Below the pieces are notes generated by a model. That model was given only the letters and a program-made list of their open reading frames with translations, searched no databases and was not told the DNA's origin. A stretch of 64,000 nucleotides of DNA from Parvicella tangerina (GTDB taxonomy: Bacteria; Bacteroidota; Bacteroidia; Flavobacteriales_D; Parvicellaceae), in the NCBI RefSeq assembly GCF_907165195.1, contig NZ_OU015584.1, forward strand, positions 2,862,978 through 2,926,977. Direction: 5' to 3'. Both the position numbers and the translations under genes were made by a program. Within the stretch, counting starts at the first letter, position 1; each line of letters opens with the position of its first letter. Positions 52,525 to 60,881 of this stretch are shown one piece after another.

Positions 52525-53057
52525 GCTGTTTTTAGACTTAATTGTTTTCTAATTTCTTTTCGAGCAGTCTTAATATGCCATTTAACTGTTTCATACGTTA
52601 TTTCTAGCTCCTCAGCAATTTCCTTATTCTTCAGTCCGTCAACGGCAAACAAGTTAAACACAACCTTGGTAGCGGGCGGTAATTGGTTTATCATCTTCAG
52701 CAATACTTCTGATGAAATGTGCTCATCAAGTTCATCATTGGCAACCACTTCTTGACTCACGTCATCATTCAGATCAAAAATTGCTTTGTACTTTTTACTT
52801 CTTCTGAAGTCATCGATGGCTTCATTGATAACGATTCGCTTTGTCCAGGAAAGAAAAGCTGTTCCCACTTTAAATTTATCAATCTTATCAATCACCTTCA
52901 TAAAAGCATTATTGACGATGGTCATCTGATCTTCTTGGTTTGATTTATACCGAACCGCGGTTGACATCAACACATCAAAAACATAGTTGTAGAGTGATAG
53001 AATGACCTTTCGGTCACCTCGTTTTATTTTCTTTATTGTTCGCTCATCAACTTGCAA
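52521..53057 (-). CDS. ECF-type RNA polymerase sigma factor
   Basis: A sigma-70-like factor of about 178 residues, with region 2 (LYNYVFDVLMSTAVRYKSN; AFLSWTKRIVINEAIDDFRR) and region 4 (INQLPPATKVVFNLFAVDGL; ELEITYETVKWHIKTARKEIRK). The frame extends to a TTG at 53087, but that start lies inside the terminator of the upstream gene, so TTG 53057 (then QVDERTIKKIKRGDRK) is preferred. It overlaps the downstream TM/beta-barrel gene by 4 nt, as expected for a sigma/regulator pair. Confidence 0.88.
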   Translation of the reverse strand: MQVDERTIKKIKRGDRKVILSLYNYVFDVLMSTAVRYKSNQEDQMTIVNNAFMKVIDKIDKFKVGTAFLSWTKRIVINEAIDDFRRSKKYKAIFDLNDDVSQEVVANDELDEHISSEVLLKMINQLPPATKVVFNLFAVDGLKNKEIAEELEITYETVKWHIKTARKEIRKQLSLKTA

Positions 53058-53065
53058 GTTCGGGG

Positions 53066-53100
53066 AAGAAAAAAGATTCCACCCCAAAGATAGGGTGGAA
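53066..53100 (-). terminator. Intrinsic terminator of the PKD cargo gene
   Basis: On the minus strand TTCCACCC-8 nt-GGGTGGAA is a perfect 8-bp stem followed by TCTTTTTTC. It lies 17 nt after the PKD-gene stop codon and covers the first codons of the extended sigma-factor frame. Confidence 0.8.
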
Positions 53101-53117
53101 CCTAAGTATTATCTAAA

Positions 53118-54485
53118 TTACTCTTTGATCAACTTTATATTTCTACTAGAGCCAGTAGCCTCATCCTGAATATTTACAATATAAACTCCCTTTGGGTGCT
53201 GCTCAATGTTCATATCTAGGACATTCTGACCTGTAGTCAATTGTATTGAATTAGACTCAATCACCTGACCAACATAGTTGAGAACAGAAATCTTAAACGC
53301 TCCATTCTGAGAGAGATCTATACTCAAGTTGAATTGCCCATTGTTAGGGTTAGGATACAGCTTTGCCTCTTCAACTACATCTATATCTTCTACAGCTGCA
53401 AACTGACCTGCAGGAGAGACACCTAATACTGTTCCATTCGCTTTAACCACTACGTTGATGGTATCACAATAAGTACTTGTGCATGATGAGCCATCTGTCA
53501 CTGTTAAGCACAACTGATAATTCCCAATTGTTGTATAGGTGTGAATCGGATAAGTTTGCGTACTCGTATTTCCATCTCCAAAATCCCAATAGTAACTGAG
53601 GTTGTTACCTGTAGACATGTTCCATGCATAATAAACACCTGCATTCAAGCTATCCTGAAATAAATAAAAGTCAGCATTGCAAGACACGGGTGAAACAACC
53701 GTATAAGAATAACATTGCGTATCAGAGCATCCCATTGTAGAATCTACAACCGTTAAGCAAACTGTATACGTTCCAGGAGCATTGTATTGATGCCAAGGAT
53801 AAACCTGAGATGAAGAAGTTCCATCACCAAAATCCCAATAATAGTTGTAGTTAGCAGAATACGTATCAGGAATGCCATAAAGGTAGCCAGAGCTATCCAC
53901 TAACATTGCAGACGCATCGCAATTTCCACCAGGGTTACTGCCAGCTGTAGTTATCGTTATATTATTGCACACTGTATCAGCACAGTTTGAACTATTCCAT
54001 ACGGTCAAACATACGGTATATGTCCCGTTAGACGAATAGGTATGCATTGGGTCTGCTGAGTTAGATGTATTTCCATCTCCGAAATCCCAATAATAAGAAT
54101 AGCCTGTTCCCATCTGACTAGATTGAAAATAAACGCTTCCCGTAGAATCAGGGTAAGAAGTAAAGCTAGCATCACAAGTAACTGCAAGGCCAGAAACCAT
54201 GATCGAATCACAATAGGTATCGGTACACTGAGAAATTGAGTCATAAACCGTTAGGCACACATTATATGCTCCGTTTGAAGCATAGACGTTTGTAACCGTC
54301 TGACCATAAGCCGTATTGCCATCACCAAAATCCCAGTAATAATCTCCGTAAGTACCGGGGTTTGTAAACACGTAAGTCCCCGTTGACGGATTCGTTGAAG
54401 TAAAAGTTGCGTCACAGGTCTGTGCGCTAACACCTCCCATAATAAGGGTGGTCAAAAATAATGTAAAGAGTTTAATCGTTTTCAT
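53118..54485 (-). CDS. T9SS type A cargo protein with four PKD domains
   Basis: A 455-residue secreted protein: signal peptide MKTIKLFTLFLTTLIMGGVSA, then four PKD domains, each with YYWDFGDGN/T and a repeating Cys pattern (CDA at the start, VCLTV or LCLTV, then C-x-D-x-x-C near the end), and a type A sorting tail (KLYPNPNNGQFNLS ... NIKLIKE). It probably serves as a surface adhesin or scaffold; no enzyme domain is visible. An 8-bp G tract lies 50 bp upstream of the start. It ends in a strong terminator. Confidence 0.85.
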   Translation of the reverse strand: MKTIKLFTLFLTTLIMGGVSAQTCDATFTSTNPSTGTYVFTNPGTYGDYYWDFGDGNTAYGQTVTNVYASNGAYNVCLTVYDSISQCTDTYCDSIMVSGLAVTCDASFTSYPDSTGSVYFQSSQMGTGYSYYWDFGDGNTSNSADPMHTYSSNGTYTVCLTVWNSSNCADTVCNNITITTAGSNPGGNCDASAMLVDSSGYLYGIPDTYSANYNYYWDFGDGTSSSQVYPWHQYNAPGTYTVCLTVVDSTMGCSDTQCYSYTVVSPVSCNADFYLFQDSLNAGVYYAWNMSTGNNLSYYWDFGDGNTSTQTYPIHTYTTIGNYQLCLTVTDGSSCTSTYCDTINVVVKANGTVLGVSPAGQFAAVEDIDVVEEAKLYPNPNNGQFNLSIDLSQNGAFKISVLNYVGQVIESNSIQLTTGQNVLDMNIEQHPKGVYIVNIQDEATGSSRNIKLIKE

Positions 54486-54534
54486 ATCGTATAGTTTTGT
54501 TCTTTGTTAGTTATAACGAGGAACTTTATCCAGA

Positions 54535-54542
54535 GGGGGGGG
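54535..54542. repeat. G8 homopolymer tract upstream of the PKD cargo gene
   Basis: Eight consecutive G (C8 on the coding strand), about 50 bp before the ATG at 54485, in an AT-rich region. Tracts like this can change length by slippage and alter promoter spacing. Confidence 0.5.
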
Positions 54543-54608
54543 AGAAAATTTAATTATTTTTTTCTTATCCTCTATTTTAGACGAAAACGATAGGGTAAAG
54601 TTGTCTAC

Positions 54609-55133
54609 TTAAGCCATTCCTTTTTGAAAATCCGCTTTCACTTTCTCTAGCGCAATTTCGGTAGGGAGTTTTTCAAGTTTAGCAACAATTTCAAAAATAG
54701 CACTACTTAACTCCACACCTGTAGCATGTTCACTCATTTGTTGTGCTGCCATATTGATAATTTTAATGCTCTCTTCTTTAGCCATCTTTAGTTGAGACCA
54801 ACTTCTCTGTGACATATAAATCTGCTGCACCATGTTGTGATTATATTCTTCTCGAATATTCTTTAGCAATTCACCATGCAGTCGATTTGCGCTCATACCA
54901 GGTGTATGTACACGCATAATCAAGTTGTTTGGATCGATACGCTCCAGATAAAGTGCTGCCCTCTCATAAGCTTGTATTCTCAATGGAATATAATCTTTCC
55001 GCGCTAAAGCTCTATTCTCCTCTTGCTTCAACTTTTTCTCTCTTTCAAAGAAAGTCTTCATCATGTAATACGTGATCGCAAATACCACAACCGAGGGAAT
55101 GGTATATTTCAATAAATCAATAATCTCTTCCAT
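54609..55133 (-). CDS. Membrane-anchored helical protein of unknown function
   Basis: A 174-residue protein with one N-terminal TM helix (about 8-26, LKYTIPSVVVFAITYYMM), then a charged, mostly helical region (FEREKKLKQEENRALARK, QAYERAALYLERIDPNNL). It looks like a conserved Bacteroidota family (close to a DUF I recall as DUF7935), but I do not recognise a function. It lies 61 nt downstream of the DEAD-box helicase gene, in the same orientation. Confidence 0.7.
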   Translation of the reverse strand: MEEIIDLLKYTIPSVVVFAITYYMMKTFFEREKKLKQEENRALARKDYIPLRIQAYERAALYLERIDPNNLIMRVHTPGMSANRLHGELLKNIREEYNHNMVQQIYMSQRSWSQLKMAKEESIKIINMAAQQMSEHATGVELSSAIFEIVAKLEKLPTEIALEKVKADFQKGMA

Positions 55134-55194
55134 ACTGCTTTTTGAAAAGTATAATTACAAATGTAGAAAATGGAACGAATTAATCGTGGGTAAG

Positions 55195-56976
55195 TTACTT
55201 TCTTCCTTTTCTTCTTCCCCCCTTCTTACCTCCAGACCTTCTCTTTCCGGTTGGTTGATCTCCTCCTCTACTTCGGTCTTTGCCTCCTCTTTTACCTTTA
55301 CTCTTTCCTCCACCGCCTTTTCCGGCTAACTCAATCTTCATTCGCTTACCATCGTAGTCCATATTCGCTCCACGATCAAGAATTACATCCTTGTGCTGGG
55401 GATCTGCGTCAAAAAACGAGAATTCATTAAACAGGTCTATTCGTCCTATATCAGCAGACGAAATCCCTGTTTCGTTGCAAACCAACCGAACAATTGCTCC
55501 CTTATTCAATCCAGCTGATAACCCTAGGTTAACAAAGAACCTCTCTTTGTTATCATCTCTTCCTTTACCACGGCCTCTGCCTCGATCTCTTCCTCTGCCA
55601 CCATCTCGGTCTCTTCCTCTATCACGTCCTCTACCTTCATCTTTACCTTTAGGATCAGCATTTAAATCGCCTGAACGCTCGTAATACTCCAAGAACTTAT
55701 TGAACTCCGCCCCCACAAACCGTTTGATTAATTCTTCTTTTGAATAATCTTCAAACAACTCCATGATCGTTGGTAAATAGTCATCTATCTGATCTTCCTT
55801 TATCTCAATGCGCTTGATATTATCGACTAAAGCAAACAATTGCTCTCTACAGATATCTTCTCCACTCGGCACCTCTTCCAAAGAAAACTTCTTCTGAATA
55901 ACCTTCTCTACTTGCTTGATTCGATAAACCTCCTTAGGAGTAACGAACACTAGAGAAACACCATGCTTACCAGCTCTTGCTGTACGACCACTTCTGTGTG
56001 TGTAGTTCTCTATATCATCAGGTAGATTGTAGTTGATCACGTGTGTAATATCATCTACATCTATTCCTCTTGCTGCTACATCGGTAGCAACCAAAATCTG
56101 CAAAGTTTTGTCACGAAACTTCTCCATCACCTTGTCTCGTTGCATTTGTGACAAATCTCCATGAAGAGGTTCTGCGTTATATCCATCACGCATTAGCTTA
56201 TCAGCAACTTCTTGAGTCTCTCTTTTGGTTCTACAGAATACCAATCCGTAGATGTTCGGGTTGATATCCAGCACTCTTTTTAGCGCGTAGTACCTGTTTC
56301 TGTTTTGAACACAATAGTATTCGTGCGTAATATTTTCATTGCTTGAATTCTTACTTCCCACAGTAATCTCAATCGGATTCTCCATGTAAGTCTTTGCAAT
56401 TTTTGCCACGTCCTTAGGCATTGTAGCAGAAAACAACCAAACTGACTTATCTTCTGGAGTGCCGTCCAATATACTATCAATATCTTCTTTGAAGCCCATG
56501 TTCAGCATCTCATCAGCCTCATCCAACACTACGATCTCTACATCTTTAAGGTTCACTAACCTTCTCTTGATCATATCGATCAATCTTCCTGGTGTAGCTG
56601 ACACAATCTGAGCACCGCGTTTGATCTCTCTCGCTTGTTTGTCAATGCTTGCTCCACCGTAGATGGTTGCCACCTTAGCATTCTTATGATACTTTGCAAA
56701 GTCCTGAATATCTTTTGAGATCTGGACGCATAATTCTCTGGTCGGAGCAATCACTAATGCCTGCACATGACTTTTATTAAAGTCAACTTTCTCAATCATC
56801 GGTAATCCAAACGAAGCCGTTTTTCCAGTTCCTGTCTGTGCTAAACCTACTAAATCTCGTTCTGTTTCTAATAATTGAGGAATGGCTTCTTCCTGAATCT
56901 GGGTTGGCTTTTCAAACCCTAGATCGTTTAGTGCTGAAAGCGTTTCTTCGCTCAGCCCAATTTCACTAAATTTCAT
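55195..56976 (-). CDS. DEAD-box RNA helicase with DbpA-type RNA-binding domain
   Basis: A 593-residue RNA helicase. In order: Q motif (FEKPTQIQEEAIP), motif I (AQTGTGKT), Ia (PTRELCVQ), II (DEADEML), III (SATMPK), IV-V (VATDVAARGIDV) and VI (HRSGRTARAG). After about residue 440 comes an Arg/Gly/Asp-rich linker (RGRDRGRDRDGGRGRDRG), then a DbpA/CsdA-like RNA-binding domain (FVNLGLSAGLNKGAIVRLV) and a basic Gly/Lys/Arg tail (GKRRSGGKKGGRRKGRK). It resembles cold-shock DEAD (CsdA) proteins for ribosome assembly or mRNA decay. Confidence 0.9.
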   Translation of the reverse strand: MKFSEIGLSEETLSALNDLGFEKPTQIQEEAIPQLLETERDLVGLAQTGTGKTASFGLPMIEKVDFNKSHVQALVIAPTRELCVQISKDIQDFAKYHKNAKVATIYGGASIDKQAREIKRGAQIVSATPGRLIDMIKRRLVNLKDVEIVVLDEADEMLNMGFKEDIDSILDGTPEDKSVWLFSATMPKDVAKIAKTYMENPIEITVGSKNSSNENITHEYYCVQNRNRYYALKRVLDINPNIYGLVFCRTKRETQEVADKLMRDGYNAEPLHGDLSQMQRDKVMEKFRDKTLQILVATDVAARGIDVDDITHVINYNLPDDIENYTHRSGRTARAGKHGVSLVFVTPKEVYRIKQVEKVIQKKFSLEEVPSGEDICREQLFALVDNIKRIEIKEDQIDDYLPTIMELFEDYSKEELIKRFVGAEFNKFLEYYERSGDLNADPKGKDEGRGRDRGRDRDGGRGRDRGRGRGKGRDDNKERFFVNLGLSAGLNKGAIVRLVCNETGISSADIGRIDLFNEFSFFDADPQHKDVILDRGANMDYDGKRMKIELAGKGGGGKSKGKRGGKDRSRGGDQPTGKRRSGGKKGGRRKGRK

Positions 56977-57045
56977 CTATCTATTTTCTTTTCAAAAAAT
57001 CAGATGAAACTCCCTGCCACATCCAATTTCTTCATTTACGAGCGA

Positions 57046-57053
57046 CAAAGGTA
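57046..57053 (-). promoter_or_regulatory. Possible -7 element of the helicase gene
   Basis: The minus strand reads TACCTTTG (TAnnTTTG), giving a leader of about 65 nt. No exact -33 TTTG was found. Confidence 0.4.
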
Positions 57054-57274
57054 AACGAATAACTCGTGCTCTCCTACTTTTTAGACGAATGCTTGAATTA
57101 CTCCCTCGTAGCCAGCTATTTACCTGTGATATAAAGAAATGTTTAAACCAATATGTTTATGTTGTTAAAAACAAACACCGAAAACTCCGCAATTCTTAAG
57201 TAAATATTAACGGTTTTCATCTTTCCTTCTCATACATATAAAATTGAGTAAAGATTCGGTTGTAAGCGACAAAA

Positions 57275-57282
57275 TATCTTTG
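57275..57282 (+). promoter_or_regulatory. Possible -7 element of the phosphoesterase gene
   Basis: TATCTTTG matches TAnnTTTG, 13 nt before the ATG, so the transcript would have a very short leader. The -33 element is not convincing. Confidence 0.45.
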
Positions 57283-57295
57283 TAGAAAACTAATA

Positions 57296-58147
57296 ATGAG
57301 AAAATTAGATAAAGTTGTTATTTCTGACGTTCATCTCGGGACGTACGGTTGTCGGGCCGAAGAACTACTTAACTACCTCCGCTCCATTGACCCTAAAACC
57401 ATCATTCTGAATGGTGACATTGTAGATATTTGGCAATTTAGTAAAAGATACTGGCCAAAATCTCACAACGCAGTGATACAGCACCTTATGAAATGGCTGA
57501 ACGAAGGTAAAGAAATCTTCTATGTAACAGGCAATCATGATGAAATGCTTAGAAAGTTTGTAGGGGTGCGATTTAATAATTTTCACCTGGTAAATAAAAT
57601 CGTACTCCCGCTTGAGAATGGTCAGAAAGCCTGGATCTTCCATGGAGATGTTTTTGACGTTACCATGCAGTACTCAAAGTGGTTGGCTAAACTTGGAGGT
57701 AAAGGATATGACTTACTTATCATGTTGAACTCCGTTATCAACTTCTTTTCTGTTAAGTTGGGAAGAGGAAAAATCTCTTTATCTAAGAAGATTAAAAACA
57801 GTGTTAAGGGAGCTGTAAAATACATTAACAACTTCGAACAAACAGCAGCCGATATCGCAATAGAAAAAGGATATGACTACGTGATTTGTGGGCACATTCA
57901 CCAGCCTGAGAAGCGAAAAATTAAAAACAATCACGGAGAGGTTAAATACCTCAATAGTGGAGATTGGGTTGAGAACTTAACTTCTTTAGAGTATCACAAA
58001 GGGAAATGGTCTATTTTTCACTATGAGCAACACAAAAGGAAGTTCGCTATGTCTGCAAAACCAATTGTGCACGAAAATGCCAAAATGCTATTTGCGAATC
58101 TACTCGTAGAAATGGGCATTGAAACAGAGAAGATCTCAGTCAATTAA
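57296..58147 (+). CDS. LpxH-like metallophosphoesterase
   Basis: A 283-residue calcineurin-like phosphoesterase with all metal motifs: SDVHLGTYG (D11, H13), NGDIVDIW, TGNHDEML, FHGDVFD and GHIHQPE. It is related to UDP-2,3-diacylglucosamine hydrolase (COG2908) but longer than E. coli LpxH, so the substrate (lipid A precursor or another pyrophosphate) is not certain. The acyltransferase gene follows after 38 nt, suggesting a shared role in membrane-lipid synthesis. Confidence 0.82.
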   Translation: MRKLDKVVISDVHLGTYGCRAEELLNYLRSIDPKTIILNGDIVDIWQFSKRYWPKSHNAVIQHLMKWLNEGKEIFYVTGNHDEMLRKFVGVRFNNFHLVNKIVLPLENGQKAWIFHGDVFDVTMQYSKWLAKLGGKGYDLLIMLNSVINFFSVKLGRGKISLSKKIKNSVKGAVKYINNFEQTAADIAIEKGYDYVICGHIHQPEKRKIKNNHGEVKYLNSGDWVENLTSLEYHKGKWSIFHYEQHKRKFAMSAKPIVHENAKMLFANLLVEMGIETEKISVN

Positions 58148-58185
58148 TCACTTCTTTAATTTACAAACTACCAAAACTAACCACT

Positions 58186-59979
58186 ATGGAAGAATTAGTT
58201 TCTATAGATGACATTAAGCAAGTAACAGGCTTCAAACGTGAAGGATTTGCTAAATTAACTTCAAAGACATTAAAACTAGGGGCCATCAATGAACTGTATG
58301 CTCAGTTACCTAAAGAAGATCCCGTTAAGTTTATCGATTCGCTGCTAGACTTACTAGGAATTCAAATCGAGATAAGCGAGGAGAGTTTGAACAATATTCC
58401 TTTAGAAGGTGGATTTACGACTATTGCAAACCATCCTTTTGGTGGGTTGGATGGAATTATCTTACTAAAAATCATTCTCGCTAAACGTCCTGATTATAAA
58501 ATCATGGCGAACAAATTACTTACTCGAATCCAGCCGTTAAAAGAAGTGATTGTGCCAGTAAATCCGTTCGATCAAATTGAGGACAGTAATTTTTCTGGAT
58601 TACGAAGAACCATTGAACTGATAGGTAAAGACACACCTGTTGGGTTCTTTCCTGCGGGTGAGGTTTCTAGTTGGCATTCTGACAAGCGGAAAGTAACGGA
58701 TAAGCCTTGGAACAAATCGGTTGTTAGAATTTTGCATAAGGCTCAAAAACCTATTCTACCTGTTTATTTTGACGGACAAAACAGTCCGTTATTCTATAGT
58801 TTGGCAATGTTACATCCAGTACTTCAAACAGCAAAGCTGCCTTCTGAGTTAACCAACAAAAAGAATAAAACGATTAAAGTCATCATTGGAAAGCCAATAA
58901 CGAAAAGGGAGCAAAAGGCTTTTTCTAACGTTGAGAAATTCTCAAAATATCTGAGAACCCGAACCTATTGCTTAGGGGCAAATATCAATCACCAGAAGTT
59001 CTATAAACACAAAACCGAAAAAAAGCCGGTTGTCACTAAAACTTTTGAATCCATTGAGCCATTTCTTCCCAAGGAAGAGGTTGCTTTATTGGTAAAACAG
59101 CTGCCTTCAACAACATTACTTTTTGAGAGCAATAAATATCAGGTTTATTGCGCTTGTTCAAAAGACATGGGAGCCTTGATTGATGAAATCGGAAAACTAA
59201 GGGAATATACCTTCAGAGCAGTAGGAGAAGGAACTGGCAAATCAAAAGACATTGACGAGTTTGACCTCTATTATAACCATCTGTTCATTTGGGATCAGGA
59301 CGAACAACAAATCGTTGGATCCTACAGAATTGGAGATGGCGGACAAATCTTCAACCAGTTTGGTAAGCATGGTTTTTATGTGAGTACTCTTTTCAAGTGG
59401 AAGGACAATTTCAATGAGGTTCTTGCCCAATCTGTGGAGCTAGGACGATCATTTGTTCAGCCGGCTTATCAGAAGACTCCTCAGAGTTTATTCTTGCTAT
59501 GGAAAGGAATACTTTACTTTCTGTTAAAGAACGATCACTGCAGATACCTCGTTGGTCCAGTTTCAATTAGCAACGACTACAGCAAGGTATCTAAATCATT
59601 GATCATAAAATACATTCGTAAAAACTACTTCAACAATTACTGGGCTAAGCATATCAAAGCAAGAAGAAAGTTTAGGTATAAACTTAGAAATTCAGATATT
59701 GAGATCAGTGATTTGGATGCAAACGATTTAGACAAACTGGATAAGATTATTGAAAATGTAGAGCCGAATCACTTCAGAATTCCCATTCTGCTCAAAAAGT
59801 ATCTTAAGCAAAATGCCAAGTTCATCGGATTTAACCTCGATCCTGCTTTTAATGATTGTCTGGATGGACTAATTCTATTAGATCTAAGAGAAGTAGATGT
59901 GGACACGGTTTATGCACTTTCAAAGGAAATGAACGATGAGAATATCATCGCTAGAATTCAGAAGTTTCAGGTTAATTAA
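58186..59979 (+). CDS. olsF: OlsF-like fused double acyltransferase
   Basis: A 597-residue protein. The N-half is a PlsC-type acyltransferase with the catalytic NHPFGGLD motif (H83, D88) and FPAGEVSSW. The C-half (after about 330) resembles GNAT/OlsB-type N-acyltransferases (LREYTFRAVGEGTG, QQIVGSYRIGDG). This layout is that of OlsF, reported to make ornithine (amino-acid) lipids in one protein in Serratia and Flavobacterium. Ornithine versus glycine or other aminolipids cannot be told. The final 4 nt overlap a convergent gene. Confidence 0.78.
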   Translation: MEELVSIDDIKQVTGFKREGFAKLTSKTLKLGAINELYAQLPKEDPVKFIDSLLDLLGIQIEISEESLNNIPLEGGFTTIANHPFGGLDGIILLKIILAKRPDYKIMANKLLTRIQPLKEVIVPVNPFDQIEDSNFSGLRRTIELIGKDTPVGFFPAGEVSSWHSDKRKVTDKPWNKSVVRILHKAQKPILPVYFDGQNSPLFYSLAMLHPVLQTAKLPSELTNKKNKTIKVIIGKPITKREQKAFSNVEKFSKYLRTRTYCLGANINHQKFYKHKTEKKPVVTKTFESIEPFLPKEEVALLVKQLPSTTLLFESNKYQVYCACSKDMGALIDEIGKLREYTFRAVGEGTGKSKDIDEFDLYYNHLFIWDQDEQQIVGSYRIGDGGQIFNQFGKHGFYVSTLFKWKDNFNEVLAQSVELGRSFVQPAYQKTPQSLFLLWKGILYFLLKNDHCRYLVGPVSISNDYSKVSKSLIIKYIRKNYFNNYWAKHIKARRKFRYKLRNSDIEISDLDANDLDKLDKIIENVEPNHFRIPILLKKYLKQNAKFIGFNLDPAFNDCLDGLILLDLREVDVDTVYALSKEMNDENIIARIQKFQVN

Positions 59980-60722
59980 AACTTACCAAAACTCCATCCG
60001 AGTTTAAGCTGATATGCGATATGAGGGAAGAACCCTTTGCCTGATTCAAAGTTTTTCCCCAATAGCTCTTTTTGTGAGGCAGGCCACCGTGAATCTCCCC
60101 CCAGCCTATTCTTGGGATAACTGGAAATAAACTGCAATCCTACACCAATACTCTGATCAATTGTAATTCCGTATTTCTTTACACATTGGTAACCCACCTT
60201 TACATCTATAATTCCCGCTTTTCTGTTAACAGAATAATCATTTTTGTAGTATTCTCCTCCATTGTCTCCAGGGACATTTTCAGAGCGTAAAGTTTCAGTA
60301 GTTTGAAATGAAGTTTGACAAGCTACGTAATATCCTGAGTTTTCATGTTTCTGCGTTTTGTACTGAAAAATATGTGGCCAAAAAAGTAATATAGCTGGCT
60401 CAAATAGTTCATACTTCCCCAGATAATGCTTTATTTCTAATTGACCTTTAAAACCATCGGTTCCTTGACTGTGAATAGCAAATAAGCCTGAGTGTTCCCC
60501 TCCTTTTATCCAACCAACATTGACTGTTATACTTTTTTTATTTTTCAAGTAAACTTCAGCTCCTGCATTGTAAGTAACTGTTCCAAACTGAAAAGAAGGA
60601 ATCAAACCTACCATATCAGAACTTAGTGTTACCCTTTTGCAAGAACTGAAATCAGTATCTTCCTGACTAAAAAGATTAGTTCCTAAAAGGAGAAGCAATA
60701 AAACCAAGCTGAAGACCCTCAT
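59976..60722 (-). CDS. Outer-membrane-like secreted protein, unknown function
   Basis: A 248-residue protein with a signal peptide (MRVFSLVLLLLLLGTNLFS then QEDT). Alternating hydrophobic/polar strands and a C-terminal strand ending in LKLGWSFGKF suggest a small beta-barrel of about eight strands. Cysteines are few. The family is not recognised. It is convergent with the acyltransferase gene and divergent from the response-regulator gene. Confidence 0.65.
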   Translation of the reverse strand: MRVFSLVLLLLLLGTNLFSQEDTDFSSCKRVTLSSDMVGLIPSFQFGTVTYNAGAEVYLKNKKSITVNVGWIKGGEHSGLFAIHSQGTDGFKGQLEIKHYLGKYELFEPAILLFWPHIFQYKTQKHENSGYYVACQTSFQTTETLRSENVPGDNGGEYYKNDYSVNRKAGIIDVKVGYQCVKKYGITIDQSIGVGLQFISSYPKNRLGGDSRWPASQKELLGKNFESGKGFFPHIAYQLKLGWSFGKF

Positions 60723-60855
60723 ACCATTTTACTTTCTTGCAAGGTATAAGTATAGATTTAAAAAAATATTCAGGAAATTAAAAACACGTACTTTACGATT
60801 ATTAAAGAAGCGTAAACCTTTTCTTTCCTTCGGCACGATATCTGAGCTAAATCTT

Positions 60856-60863
60856 TAAATTTG
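60856..60863 (+). promoter_or_regulatory. Possible -7 element of the response-regulator gene
   Basis: TAAATTTG matches TAnnTTTG, 18 nt before the ATG at 60882. An inverted repeat TTTACG-13 nt-CGTAAA (60792-60816) lies upstream and may be an operator. Confidence 0.45.
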
Positions 60864-60881
60864 TAACACAACTTGAAGATT

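Larger units (their letters stand above)
56977..57295. other. Divergent intergenic region between the helicase and phosphoesterase genes
   Basis: These 319 bp carry a likely -7 element on each strand (57046-57053 minus, 57275-57282 plus). A long leader upstream of a DEAD-box helicase is compatible with cold-shock control, but no defined element was recognised. No gene is present. Confidence 0.5.
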
